Shown here: piece after piece, positions 1-5,128 of the stretch
Layout of the letters: each line of letters begins with the position of its first letter
Numbering within the stretch: the first letter of the stretch is position 1
NCBI GenBank assembly: GCA_964363055.1
Contig: CAYIGN010000017.1
Coordinates: 1-14,151 of the forward strand
DNA: 14,151 nucleotides
Reading direction: 5' to 3'
Origin: CAYIGN01 sp964363055
Lineage (GTDB): Bacteria; Patescibacteriota; Minisyncoccia; Sungbacterales; HO2-52-23
The notes under the pieces: generated by a model
Database searches by the model: none
What the model was told of the DNA's origin: nothing
Seen by the model: only the letters and a program-made list of their open reading frames with translations
Made by a program: the position numbers and the translations under genes

Positions 1-8
1 GCGATCAA

Positions 9-743
9 TTACTTGTCCTTCAGTGTCTCGGGTATGTCGCCGGCGATGATCCGCTGGGCCAGGCCTTCGGCAATGGCGGTTTTGCCCACGCCCGCCTCAC
101 CAATCAGAACCGGATTATTCTTGGTCCGGCGCGAGAGAACTTCCATCACCCGGCGGATCTCATTGGCGCGGCCGATGACCGGATCAAGCTTCTCTTGGCG
201 CGCCAGCCGCGTCAAGTTGCGCGCGTATTTTTCAAAAACATTGTATTTGGTTTCCGGCTCCGGATCGGTAATGCGCTGTCCGCCGCGAAGTTCCGCCAGC
301 GCCCGCAACACCAGCTCTTTGCCCAGGCCATGGTGTGTCAAGATTTCTTTGGCGCGCGAGCCAAGCTCAAGCAGCGCCAAGAAGAGGTGCTCGGTTGATA
401 TAAATTCATCCCTCAACTGCGCCGCTTCGCGATGGGCCTGCTCAATAACCTTTGCCAGATCCTGAGTAAGATACACTTGTCCCAGCGGCGTTGCAATCAT
501 GGCGCCCCGCGGCATGGTATCCAGGGTCTGGAGCAGATGCTCGGCAAACGCCGGAATATCAATCTCCAGCTTCTCCAAGATCGCATCCACCGTCCCCTCT
601 TCCTGCAAGACCAGCGCGGTCAAGAGATGCAGCACGTCAATCTGCTGATGCGAGCGCTCTAATGCTAAATCATGCGCCTTTTTGAGCGCCTCCTGGGCTT
701 TTACAGTAAACTGATTGTAAGGCGGCATCATTCCCATCGGCAT
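9..743 (-). CDS. clpB: ClpB-type AAA+ disaggregase, N-terminal part, ends at an in-frame TAA
   Basis: ClpB is a hexameric cytosolic ATPase that pulls apart protein aggregates. Residues about 11-150 form the double Clp N domain. Residues 165-192 give the family's lead-in to the first ATPase domain (KLDPVIGR at 185-192), and Walker A is GEAGVGKT at 215-222. The family normally continues for more than 600 further residues, but here the frame stops after LKDK at residue 244. The codons beyond the TAA read L-I-A in the same frame, which is what homologues carry just after this point, so a single base change (for example CAA to TAA) could explain the stop. The start ATG lies 9 bases after a perfect TATAAT. 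ClpC is the alternative family, but the N domain reads more like ClpB. The rest of the gene lies outside the window, so it is unclear whether it is broken or the base is an error. Confidence 0.82.
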   Translation of the reverse strand: MPMGMMPPYNQFTVKAQEALKKAHDLALERSHQQIDVLHLLTALVLQEEGTVDAILEKLEIDIPAFAEHLLQTLDTMPRGAMIATPLGQVYLTQDLAKVIEQAHREAAQLRDEFISTEHLFLALLELGSRAKEILTHHGLGKELVLRALAELRGGQRITDPEPETKYNVFEKYARNLTRLARQEKLDPVIGRANEIRRVMEVLSRRTKNNPVLIGEAGVGKTAIAEGLAQRIIAGDIPETLKDK

Positions 744-752
744 AATAAAGCA

Positions 753-761
753 ATTATAGCA
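753..761 (-). promoter_or_regulatory. Extended -10 promoter of clpB
   Basis: The minus strand reads TGCTATAAT, a perfect extended -10, with the TATAAT occupying 753-758. A start site about 7 bases on would leave an mRNA leader of only 2-3 bases before the ATG at 743. No good -35 is seen. The same GTGCTATAAT block drives the small membrane gene at 1106. No complete CIRCE inverted repeat is present. Confidence 0.6.
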
Positions 762-801
762 CTAAATCGCAAGAACAATAGACGCGATTTATGTCTTTTC
801 A

Positions 802-903
802 TTACTCGCATCAGTGCTTTTTAGCGTTCCCGCAAAGGGTTGGGTACAGCACAATCGCAAAAGCAAGAGCCAAGACAGACATCGCGAGATAAAAAATCGT
901 CAT
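802..903 (-). CDS. Tiny single-span membrane protein (33 aa)
   Basis: The frame begins with ATG 8 bases after the stop of the preceding small gene and encodes 33 residues. Residues 3-20 (IFYLAMSVLALAFAIVLY) are one hydrophobic helix followed by a short basic tail with AKK. I see no Shine-Dalgarno sequence. Translation may be coupled to the gene at 912-1106. Pairs of very small membrane proteins like these are common in CPR genomes, but I cannot assign a function. Chance is possible at this length; the hydrophobic helix and position are the only support. Confidence 0.4.
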
Positions 904-911
904 AGTGGTAT

Positions 912-1106
912 TTATAAATGTTTTACCGAGTTGACGCTCGACCAAAAAAAGAAAATCGCAAAAATAAATCCTCCAATCATACTCACTGTTGCATCCGGCC
1001 TGAAATGCGGCACCACGAACGGAATGACCGCCGACGCGACACGCACCTGCCCCAAATCCGCCAAAATACTAGAAATTGCTTTCAACTGTTCCGAAGAAAA
1101 CACCAT
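912..1106 (-). CDS. Small two-part membrane protein (64 aa), hypothetical
   Basis: The N-terminal part, MVFSSEQLKAISSILADLGQ, looks soluble and amphipathic. A hydrophobic stretch follows at about residues 22-32, and a clear transmembrane helix rich in Phe and Ile lies near the C-terminus (GGFIFAIFFFW). The ATG at 1106 is preferred because it lies 10 bases after the -10 box. An ATG at 1112 would fall too close to the box to be transcribed, and a still longer frame would run through the promoter. The arrangement resembles a small membrane protein often seen in Parcubacteria, usually followed by a second tiny membrane gene as here. Function unknown. Confidence 0.55.
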   Translation of the reverse strand: MVFSSEQLKAISSILADLGQVRVASAVIPFVVPHFRPDATVSMIGGFIFAIFFFWSSVNSVKHL

Positions 1107-1116
1107 ATCCATTTCT

Positions 1117-1143
1117 ATTATAGCACAAATCTGCAAAAGTCAA
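1117..1143 (-). promoter_or_regulatory. Promoter of the small membrane gene pair
   Basis: Minus strand: TTGACT (1138-1143), 15-base spacer, TGC-TATAAT with the hexamer at 1117-1122. It shares the extended -10 block GTGCTATAAT with the clpB promoter. The predicted start leaves only a few bases before the ATG at 1106. Confidence 0.6.
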
Positions 1144-1243
1144 TAGTGCCAGCTTATGCCTTCAATTATATAATACCCTTATGGCCGCGAAAAGTATCAC
1201 ATGAGCGATAAAAAGGAACGCAGCGACTGGCGCCGCCGCGTTT

Positions 1244-1264
1244 GTAGAGATCTTAGTACTCTAC
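1244..1264 (+). repeat. Half-unit of the palindromic repeat found inside sufS
   Basis: This 21-base stretch (begins GTAGAGATCT, ends TACTCTAC) matches the right arm of the 46-bp palindrome at 5524-5569 in 20 of 21 positions; the one difference is A to T in the middle. Its own outer six bases are also inverted repeats (GTAGAG/CTCTAC). Confidence 0.7.
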
Positions 1265-1277
1265 GAGATGAGACCAA

Positions 1278-1475
1278 CTAACCTGGGCGTTTTCGAAAAT
1301 CTGGGTTTCGGGCAGGAGGCGCGTCCGAAGTTCCGCCGCTCTCTTCTGTATCGTCCTGCGGCTCGGCATATTCGTGTATCACCCGCTCCTGTTCCTCCGG
1401 CGACAAAAATTCAACCGGGGATTCTGATTCAGATTCGGGCAACGGCTCTTGCTCCCCTTCAGGCCTCTCTTCCAT
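1278..1475 (-). CDS. Small acidic hypothetical protein (65 aa)
   Basis: The product is very acidic, rich in Glu, Pro and Ser (MEERPEGEQEPLPESESESP at its start), with a basic RKRPG end. It has no membrane span, cysteine pair or motif I recognise, and is probably disordered. The ATG at 1475 is chosen because GGAGAAAGG stands just upstream at Shine-Dalgarno distance; a longer frame starting at 1526 would include that site. It lies downstream of htrA on the same strand, 85 bases after its stop. Could be a real short gene or an open stretch of low complexity. Confidence 0.4.
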   Translation of the reverse strand: MEERPEGEQEPLPESESESPVEFLSPEEQERVIHEYAEPQDDTEESGGTSDAPPARNPDFRKRPG

Positions 1476-1559
1476 TTTCCTTTCTCCTCTGTATTCGTAC
1501 ATAAAGATCAACAACCCGCTACTCAAATGGTAACATGCATATAGTTCTGCCCCAAATCT

Positions 1560-2834
1560 TCACTTCCTCTCCTCCAATTTCACCTTCACCTCAAACTCTT
1601 TATTGTCGCGGAAGACCTTGAGCGACACTTCGTCGCCGACCTGGTATTTTTGGATAAGAGAGGCCAGTGTCCGATCGGGATTTATGATCTCGCCGTTGAA
1701 TTCCAGGATTATGTCGCCTTCTTTGATTCCGGCCTTCGCCGCCGGGCTGTCGGCAACCACCGCCGGTTCGTTCTCTCCTCTTATGAGCAACACCCCGTAA
1801 TCGCGGCCGATCTTTTTCTCGGCGGCAATGTCTTTAGTAACAAGCATGTACCGCACGCCCAGAAACGGATGCACGATCCGTCCGTGCGCTTTGACGCTTT
1901 CCAGGTCCCGCTTGGCTTTGTCAATCGGTATGGCAAAGCCGATGTTCTCGGCCCCGCGGGCAATCGCGGTATTTATTCCTATGACTTCGCCCCGCAAGTT
2001 TAAAAGCGGCCCGCCGGAGTTGCCCGGATTGATCGCCGCATCGGTCTGGATCAATTCCTGCAGGGTTTCCGGCCCGCCTCCGCCGCCGCTTGCGACCACC
2101 GATCGCTGCAGTCCCGAGATCACGCCGGTAGAGACGGTGTTGCGGAATTCGCCCAGGGCATTGCCGATGGCAATCGCGGTCTGCCCGATTTTGATTCCGG
2201 ACGAATCCCCGAGGCGCACTAAAGGCAGATCAGCGCCCTCGATTTTAAGCACAGCCAGATCCTGCGCGGGATCGCGGGCCAGGACTTTCGCCGCCTTTTT
2301 GCGCCCGTCGTTCATTAGTACCGTAAAATCGGCCTGGGTATCGGACACCACGTGTCGATTGGTCAAAACCAGCCCGTCCGCAGAGACGATAAATCCTGTG
2401 CCGGCCGAAACCTCTTGCTTCTCGGTCCCTTTCTGCCGGAACTGTGGGATGCTAAACCCGGAGCCGCCCTCGCCGAAAAAACCCCGGAAAAGCGGATCGT
2501 CCCCAAAAGGATCAACAAAAAATCTCTCAATCACCGGCACGTCCTTGGTCGCGACGATGCTCACCACCGCCGGCGACGCCTCCTCCACCACCTTTACCAC
2601 CAGCTCGTCCTGGCGCAAAATCCGCTCGGTGGTTTCTCGCTCGGTGATCTTCTCGGTAATTTTTTCCAAGATCTTGGGCTTGTTGAACTGGATCGGCCCG
2701 CCGCCCGCTTCTCCCACGCCCAAAAGCGGCCCGACAATACCGAGCGAAAGTACCGTCCCGATCACCGAGACGATAAAACTCAACACCACGGTGAAGAGGA
2801 CGATCTGACGGGTTGTGGGCTGCTGATCTTCCAT
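1560..2834 (-). CDS. htrA: HtrA/DegP-like membrane-anchored serine protease with PDZ domain
   Basis: HtrA proteases degrade or refold misfolded proteins outside the cytoplasmic membrane. Residues 11-40 form an uncleaved membrane anchor, followed by a Gly-rich linker and charged coil (about 50-75). The trypsin-like domain runs from about 80 to 310. The catalytic triad is visible as His161 (TNRHVV), Asp192 (AQDLAVLKI) and Ser273 (NPGNSGGPLLN). One PDZ domain covers about 320-420, including AAKAGIKEGDIILEFNG. The length of 424 aa is normal for single-PDZ bacterial HtrA. The start ATG MEDQQ is followed directly by the anchor. No clear promoter is seen; the upstream 90 bases are filled with palindromic TATAC/GTATA repeats. 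Identification is secure; the exact paralogue (DegP, DegQ, DegS or HtrA) is not. Confidence 0.95.
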   Translation of the reverse strand: MEDQQPTTRQIVLFTVVLSFIVSVIGTVLSLGIVGPLLGVGEAGGGPIQFNKPKILEKITEKITERETTERILRQDELVVKVVEEASPAVVSIVATKDVPVIERFFVDPFGDDPLFRGFFGEGGSGFSIPQFRQKGTEKQEVSAGTGFIVSADGLVLTNRHVVSDTQADFTVLMNDGRKKAAKVLARDPAQDLAVLKIEGADLPLVRLGDSSGIKIGQTAIAIGNALGEFRNTVSTGVISGLQRSVVASGGGGGPETLQELIQTDAAINPGNSGGPLLNLRGEVIGINTAIARGAENIGFAIPIDKAKRDLESVKAHGRIVHPFLGVRYMLVTKDIAAEKKIGRDYGVLLIRGENEPAVVADSPAAKAGIKEGDIILEFNGEIINPDRTLASLIQKYQVGDEVSLKVFRDNKEFEVKVKLEERK

Positions 2835-2847
2835 AAGAGTGATGGCG

Positions 2848-2918
2848 AATATACAAATGATCTCGGATATACAAATATACGAATTCGTATATTTGGGTTT
2901 GATTCGTATATTCGTGAT
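2848..2918. repeat. AT-rich repeat cluster with 24-bp perfect palindrome upstream of htrA
   Basis: The core 2872-2895 is a perfect 24-bp palindrome centred on GAATTC, with arms CAAATATAC and GTATATTTG. Related words flank it: GAATATACAAATG (2847-2859), GATATACAAATATAC (2866-2880) and GATTCGTATATTCG (2901-2914). The variants of one short word in both orientations look like a degenerate intergenic repeat rather than a protein-coding sequence. Confidence 0.75.
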
Positions 2919-2923
2919 TACTC

Positions 2924-3142
2924 CTATACGGCTTCTACTCTCTCCACCCCTTCCACTCTTTGCTTCAATAACTCCTCCACTCCTGCTTTAAGCGTCAGCT
3001 GCGAAAGAGGGCAATGAGTGCAGGTACCCAGCATCTTTACATATACAGTTCCTTCCTCAAACTTTACAAACTCTATACCGCCGAGATGCTGAGCGATATA
3101 GGGACGGATTTCCTGGAGCGCTGATTCAATATTTTGTTCCAT
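2924..3142 (-). CDS. Nfu-type iron-sulfur scaffold (NifU C-terminal domain)
   Basis: This 72-residue protein is a free-standing NifU C-terminal domain. Such proteins hold a 4Fe-4S cluster between two subunits through a CxxC motif and pass it to client enzymes in the cytosol. The motif is seen as CTHC at 41-44 inside MLGTCTHCPLSQLTLKAGVE, and the opening IRPYIAQHLGG matches the family. The ATG at 3142 lies inside the end of the preceding sodX-like gene (17-base overlap), which implies translational coupling and one transcript with sodX and sodN. It complements the Suf genes to the right. NiSOD has no iron-sulfur cluster, so the link with the SOD genes may be stress response rather than direct cofactor supply. 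Confidence 0.92.
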   Translation of the reverse strand: MEQNIESALQEIRPYIAQHLGGIEFVKFEEGTVYVKMLGTCTHCPLSQLTLKAGVEELLKQRVEGVERVEAV

Positions 3143-3491
3143 AAAGCTTCCCTAAAACTAAACGCTCGGGTACTAACCCAAAGTCGCGGCTGGATGAACC
3201 CCACGAAACCGCGCTTTCCATTATATAGTCGCCGCCGCGCACCGCGGCCACTCTTTTCACAAACACGCGGCTTGTTTCTTTTGGATTGCGGAATACCGCA
3301 CAGTCGCCGACCCGTACAACGCCGAGCGCGCTTGCCAGGTATCGCCTGCAGGGTACGAGCGCTGGCCACATACTCTCCCCTTCCACGCGCACCGCAAAAA
3401 GTAGTCCGCGTATGTCCGCGTTCTGAAATGTCCGCGCGAGTCCGCGCTGGGGACTAAAATAATTTTTCAGTAAGCGCAATGTACGCCTCAT
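3126..3491 (-). CDS. sodX: SodX-like Ni-superoxide dismutase maturation protease (S24/S26 signal-peptidase fold)
   Basis: The protein has the S24/S26 Ser-Lys dyad. In the 121-aa reading the nucleophile is Ser40 in VEGESMWPAL and the general base is Lys79 in RVFVKRVAAV; the family's closing segment is at FGLVPERLVLGK. It lies directly after sodN, and NiSOD needs removal of an N-terminal propeptide by exactly such a protease, so SodX is the best name. No membrane anchor is visible, which fits a cytosolic processing enzyme and argues against general signal peptidase I. The start is uncertain. ATG at 3491 has GGAG just upstream but overlaps sodN by 38 bases and reads through a repeat block. A GTG at 3392 would start the protein only six residues before the serine and leave the repeat intergenic. 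The stop overlaps the Nfu gene. Confidence 0.82.
   Translation of the reverse strand: MRRTLRLLKNYFSPQRGLARTFQNADIRGLLFAVRVEGESMWPALVPCRRYLASALGVVRVGDCAVFRNPKETSRVFVKRVAAVRGGDYIMESAVSWGSSSRDFGLVPERLVLGKLYGTKY
3404..3446. repeat. Four copies of GTCCGCG at the sodN-sodX junction
   Basis: GTCCGCG occurs at 3404-3410, 3414-3420, 3430-3436 and 3440-3446. These form two pairs with 3-base gaps, the pairs being 26 bases apart. The block begins 8 bases after the sodN stop (TAG at 3454-3456, read on the minus strand) and ends before the conserved part of sodX. It resembles short CGCGGAC repeats of CPR intergenic regions, as I remember them. Confidence 0.8.
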
Positions 3492-3960
3492 ACCGCTCCG
3501 GCGCTCCTTTGGCTTCATAAAATATTTTTGCAATCTCATCCACCGCCGCAACCAGCTCCAGCGCCGCGTCCTCGCTGACTTCCTGCTTGTTCTTGGAGCA
3601 AAGTTTGGCCGCTTTCCAAAATACCTCGTGCAGCTGCGGCCATTTTTGCAGATGCTCCGGCTTGAAAAAATCGGTCCAGAGGATTAGGATCTCGCGCTTG
3701 CACATCTCGGCGTGCTGCTCTTTGACCGCAATGCGACGCACTAAGCTATTTTGCAGGGCCTTCACCGCATCAATGTCAAACTTCAACGGAAATCCGGCCG
3801 GAGGGACCAACTCTTTTATCTGCAGTGTCATACGCAAAACAGTCATTGCCGCAATCTTAGCCGGAGTCGGCTCATAGATGCCGCAGGGGATGTCGCAGTG
3901 GGCTTGGGCGGTAACTTCGGTAACGATTTTTGAAAAATATTTTGTTATGTCCATATGCAT
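3454..3960 (-). CDS. sodN: Nickel-containing superoxide dismutase (NiSOD) precursor
   Basis: NiSOD converts superoxide to oxygen and hydrogen peroxide in the cytoplasm. The nickel hook is present intact: His21-Cys22-Asp-Ile-Pro-Cys26-Gly-Ile-Tyr29. After removal of a 20-residue propeptide (MHMDITKYFS...AQA) these become His1, Cys2, Cys6 and Tyr9 of the mature enzyme, matching the known ligands. The rest is helical and ends at LTEKLF. The mature form would be about 148 residues, longer than the roughly 117 of Streptomyces enzymes. Start ATG 3960 is followed by a second in-frame ATG at 3954; either is possible. The gene precedes a SodX-like protease and Nfu, and its own upstream side is taken up by a MITE only 12 bases from the start codon. 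Family assignment is secure because of the hook motif. Confidence 0.95.
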   Translation of the reverse strand: MHMDITKYFSKIVTEVTAQAHCDIPCGIYEPTPAKIAAMTVLRMTLQIKELVPPAGFPLKFDIDAVKALQNSLVRRIAVKEQHAEMCKREILILWTDFFKPEHLQKWPQLHEVFWKAAKLCSKNKQEVSEDAALELVAAVDEIAKIFYEAKGAPERYEAYIALTEKLF

Positions 3961-3967
3961 TTTTTAT

Positions 3968-3972
3968 TTAAG
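3968..3972. repeat. Left target-site duplication TTAAG
   Basis: TTAAG directly abuts the left end of the inverted-repeat element; the identical 5 bases abut its right end at 4151-4155. This is the expected footprint of transposition. Confidence 0.8.
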
Positions 3973-4150
3973 TAGGACTTACGCGTTTGGTGTCATTCCC
4001 GATCCCCGCTTATGCGAGGACAGGCGTGATCGGGAATCCAGAGCGTCAAATAACGGCTTATCTGCTGGATTCCCGCTCCCCACTTTCGTGAGGACAAGTT
4101 TCGCGGGAATGACAGAAAAGGGTGATATTTACCCAAACGCGTAAGTCCTA
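3973..4150. mobile_element. 178-bp MITE-like element with 18-bp perfect terminal inverted repeats
   Basis: The left end 3973-3990 (TAGGACTTACGCGTTTGG) is the exact reverse complement of 4133-4150. Inside are nested inverted repeats: TGTCATTCCCG (3991-4001) with CGGGAATGACA (4104-4114), and CGGGAATCCAG (4031-4041) with CTGGATTCCCG (4065-4075). The whole can fold as one long hairpin or as two hairpins. There is no transposase gene, so it would be moved in trans. A 5-bp duplication TTAAG flanks it. The inner GTCATTCCCG...CGGGAATGAC core resembles a repeat spread widely in bacterial genomes. The parent insertion-sequence family cannot be named from here. Confidence 0.88.
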
Positions 4151-4155
4151 TTAAG
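4151..4155. repeat. Right target-site duplication TTAAG
   Basis: Second copy of the 5-base duplication. On the minus strand it contains the TAA stop codon of the ferredoxin gene, so the element entered right at the end of that gene without changing its product. Confidence 0.8.
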
Positions 4156-4441
4156 GATAAATCTGATTCCCATCTTCATCATACACCTTTATCGCCTGGG
4201 TGGGACAGGACTTAGCCGCAAGCAAGAGTGTCTCATCGTCAATCGTCTCGTCTTCCAGCTCCTCGCGCCGCGTCTCGTCCGATGAGGGCGGGGCTTGTTT
4301 CCGGCGCAACACCGCCTTATTCTCCGGATCCAATTCAAAGGTACTCGGGGCCACCGCGATACAAGAGGCCGCGCCAATACAAAGATTACGGTCAATCATT
4401 ATTTTGCCAATGCGAATTGGTTTATGTCCTTGACTTTCCAC
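4151..4441 (-). CDS. Small ferredoxin (single cluster, three-cysteine type)
   Basis: The protein matches single-cluster bacterial ferredoxins that carry electrons to oxidoreductases in the cytosol. Cys21-IGAAS-Cys27 forms the first part and Cys79-Pro80 (AAKSCPTQAI) closes the site. Position 24, where a fourth ligand would stand, is Ala, so a 3Fe-4S cluster or a 4Fe-4S with a non-cysteine ligand is expected. An acidic insert of about 30 residues (48-70) separates the halves. The annotated start is GTG at 4441; ATG at 4399 (MIDRNLC) is also possible and would put Cys at residue 7. Before the MITE arrived its stop was 7 bases from the sodN start, so the two genes were probably one operon. The start region overlaps a divergent plus-strand promoter at 4430-4457. 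Confidence 0.88.
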   Translation of the reverse strand: MESQGHKPIRIGKIMIDRNLCIGAASCIAVAPSTFELDPENKAVLRRKQAPPSSDETRREELEDETIDDETLLLAAKSCPTQAIKVYDEDGNQIYP

Positions 4442-4457
4442 AAAAAGCTGGTATTCT
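4430..4457 (+). promoter_or_regulatory. Plus-strand promoter for the gene at 4520
   Basis: TTGACT (4430-4435), 16-base spacer, TATTCT (4452-4457). It points toward the only plus-strand gene, about 55 bases of leader ahead of its strong Shine-Dalgarno sequence, and overlaps the 5' end of the divergent ferredoxin gene. Confidence 0.55.
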
Positions 4458-4519
4458 TTAATTCAGGCAACAATTTCTTGCCGAAGATCTTTCGCCGACA
4501 TCCCACAAAGGAGGACCCC

Positions 4520-4801
4520 ATGGGAGAAGGGACGATGCGTATCAAAGGTACCGCATGGCGTCCAATCATCCAGGCCGCCGAGGAAAAGATCAAGACAGCT
4601 CATCCGGATTTAGCAAAAGAGCCCTGCTTTGACATCTTGCTAATCAGTTTCTACGGAATTGCTGAACGTGAGTTTCCGAACACAGAGATCAGTATAGAGG
4701 AGATAGCAGAAGTGCTAAAAGAAAAGAACCGACACGATCAAGACGCGCTCGAAGACATTCACTCTACCATGGAACTCATCAAGTTATTCCTCCCTGATTA
4801 A
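4520..4801 (+). CDS. Hypothetical soluble protein (93 aa)
   Basis: I do not recognise this family. The start is well fixed: AAAGGAGG lies at 4507-4514, a near-perfect Shine-Dalgarno sequence 5 bases before ATG 4520 (MGEGTMRIKG). The product is soluble and mostly helical, with a positively charged first third and a highly acidic second half (ISIEEIAEVLKEKN; ALEDIHSTMELIK). One cysteine, no membrane span. It is the only clear plus-strand gene, with its own promoter (4430-4457) and a terminator right after it (4832-4862), so it is an independent single-gene unit. Confidence 0.75.
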   Translation: MGEGTMRIKGTAWRPIIQAAEEKIKTAHPDLAKEPCFDILLISFYGIAEREFPNTEISIEEIAEVLKEKNRHDQDALEDIHSTMELIKLFLPD

Positions 4802-4831
4802 GCAGGCTGGGAGCTATCTTCCTTAAACACT

Positions 4832-4862
4832 GCCCAATCGGATCCATCCGTGCGGGCTTTTT
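4832..4862 (+). terminator. Rho-independent terminator after the plus-strand gene
   Basis: Outer stem GCCC/GGGC (4832-4835, 4854-4857), 3-base internal mismatch, inner stem CGGAT/ATCCG around CC, then TTTTT at 4858-4862. It ends where the convergent DUF2283 gene ends. Confidence 0.65.
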
Positions 4863-5105
4863 CTATTTTACTCCCTCTAATCTACGTATCTCCTGTTTAG
4901 AATACGGGAACACCGAAAATGAGAACCTATTGAGGTTCGCCTTCCCGAAATGCTTCTTGGCATCAAGAACTTCGATCGCAACAATGCGGGCTTTCGAATC
5001 AAGATCCATGTTTAGATAAGGAGTGACTTCGCGGGTCTCCGCAATCCTCCCATTCCGGACATGGATGGAGAGCGCATCTGCAAATGGATCGTATGTATAT
5101 TTCAT
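4863..5105 (-). CDS. DUF2283 family protein
   Basis: The 80-residue product has the DUF2283 pattern: an opening YDPFADALSIHV, then a turn with charged residues, LNMDLDSKARIVAIEVLDA in the middle, and a short C-terminal helix. The biochemical role of the family is not known. Such small proteins often sit among toxin-antitoxin-like and accessory genes in CPR bacteria. The start ATG at 5105 begins directly with the conserved motif, so no longer start is needed. No strong Shine-Dalgarno sequence is visible. The gene converges on the plus-strand gene at 4520-4801. Confidence 0.85.
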   Translation of the reverse strand: MKYTYDPFADALSIHVRNGRIAETREVTPYLNMDLDSKARIVAIEVLDAKKHFGKANLNRFSFSVFPYSKQEIRRLEGVK

Positions 5106-5128
5106 AATATTCCGATACCATGCTTAAT

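Noticed and set aside
1828..2808. Long plus-strand open frame opposite htrA
   Set aside because: Antisense shadow of a strongly conserved protease gene; its translation is low-complexity Ser/Pro/Thr-rich and has no ribosome site.
4050..4064. 15-base match (ATAACGGCTTATCTG) between the MITE interior and the membrane gene at 8052-8066
   Set aside because: The second copy is normal coding sequence and the flanks do not match, so it is probably chance.
3973..4150. CRISPR array or riboswitch for the hairpin-rich region
   Set aside because: There are no regularly spaced direct repeats; perfect terminal inverted repeats and a 5-bp target duplication identify a MITE-like element.
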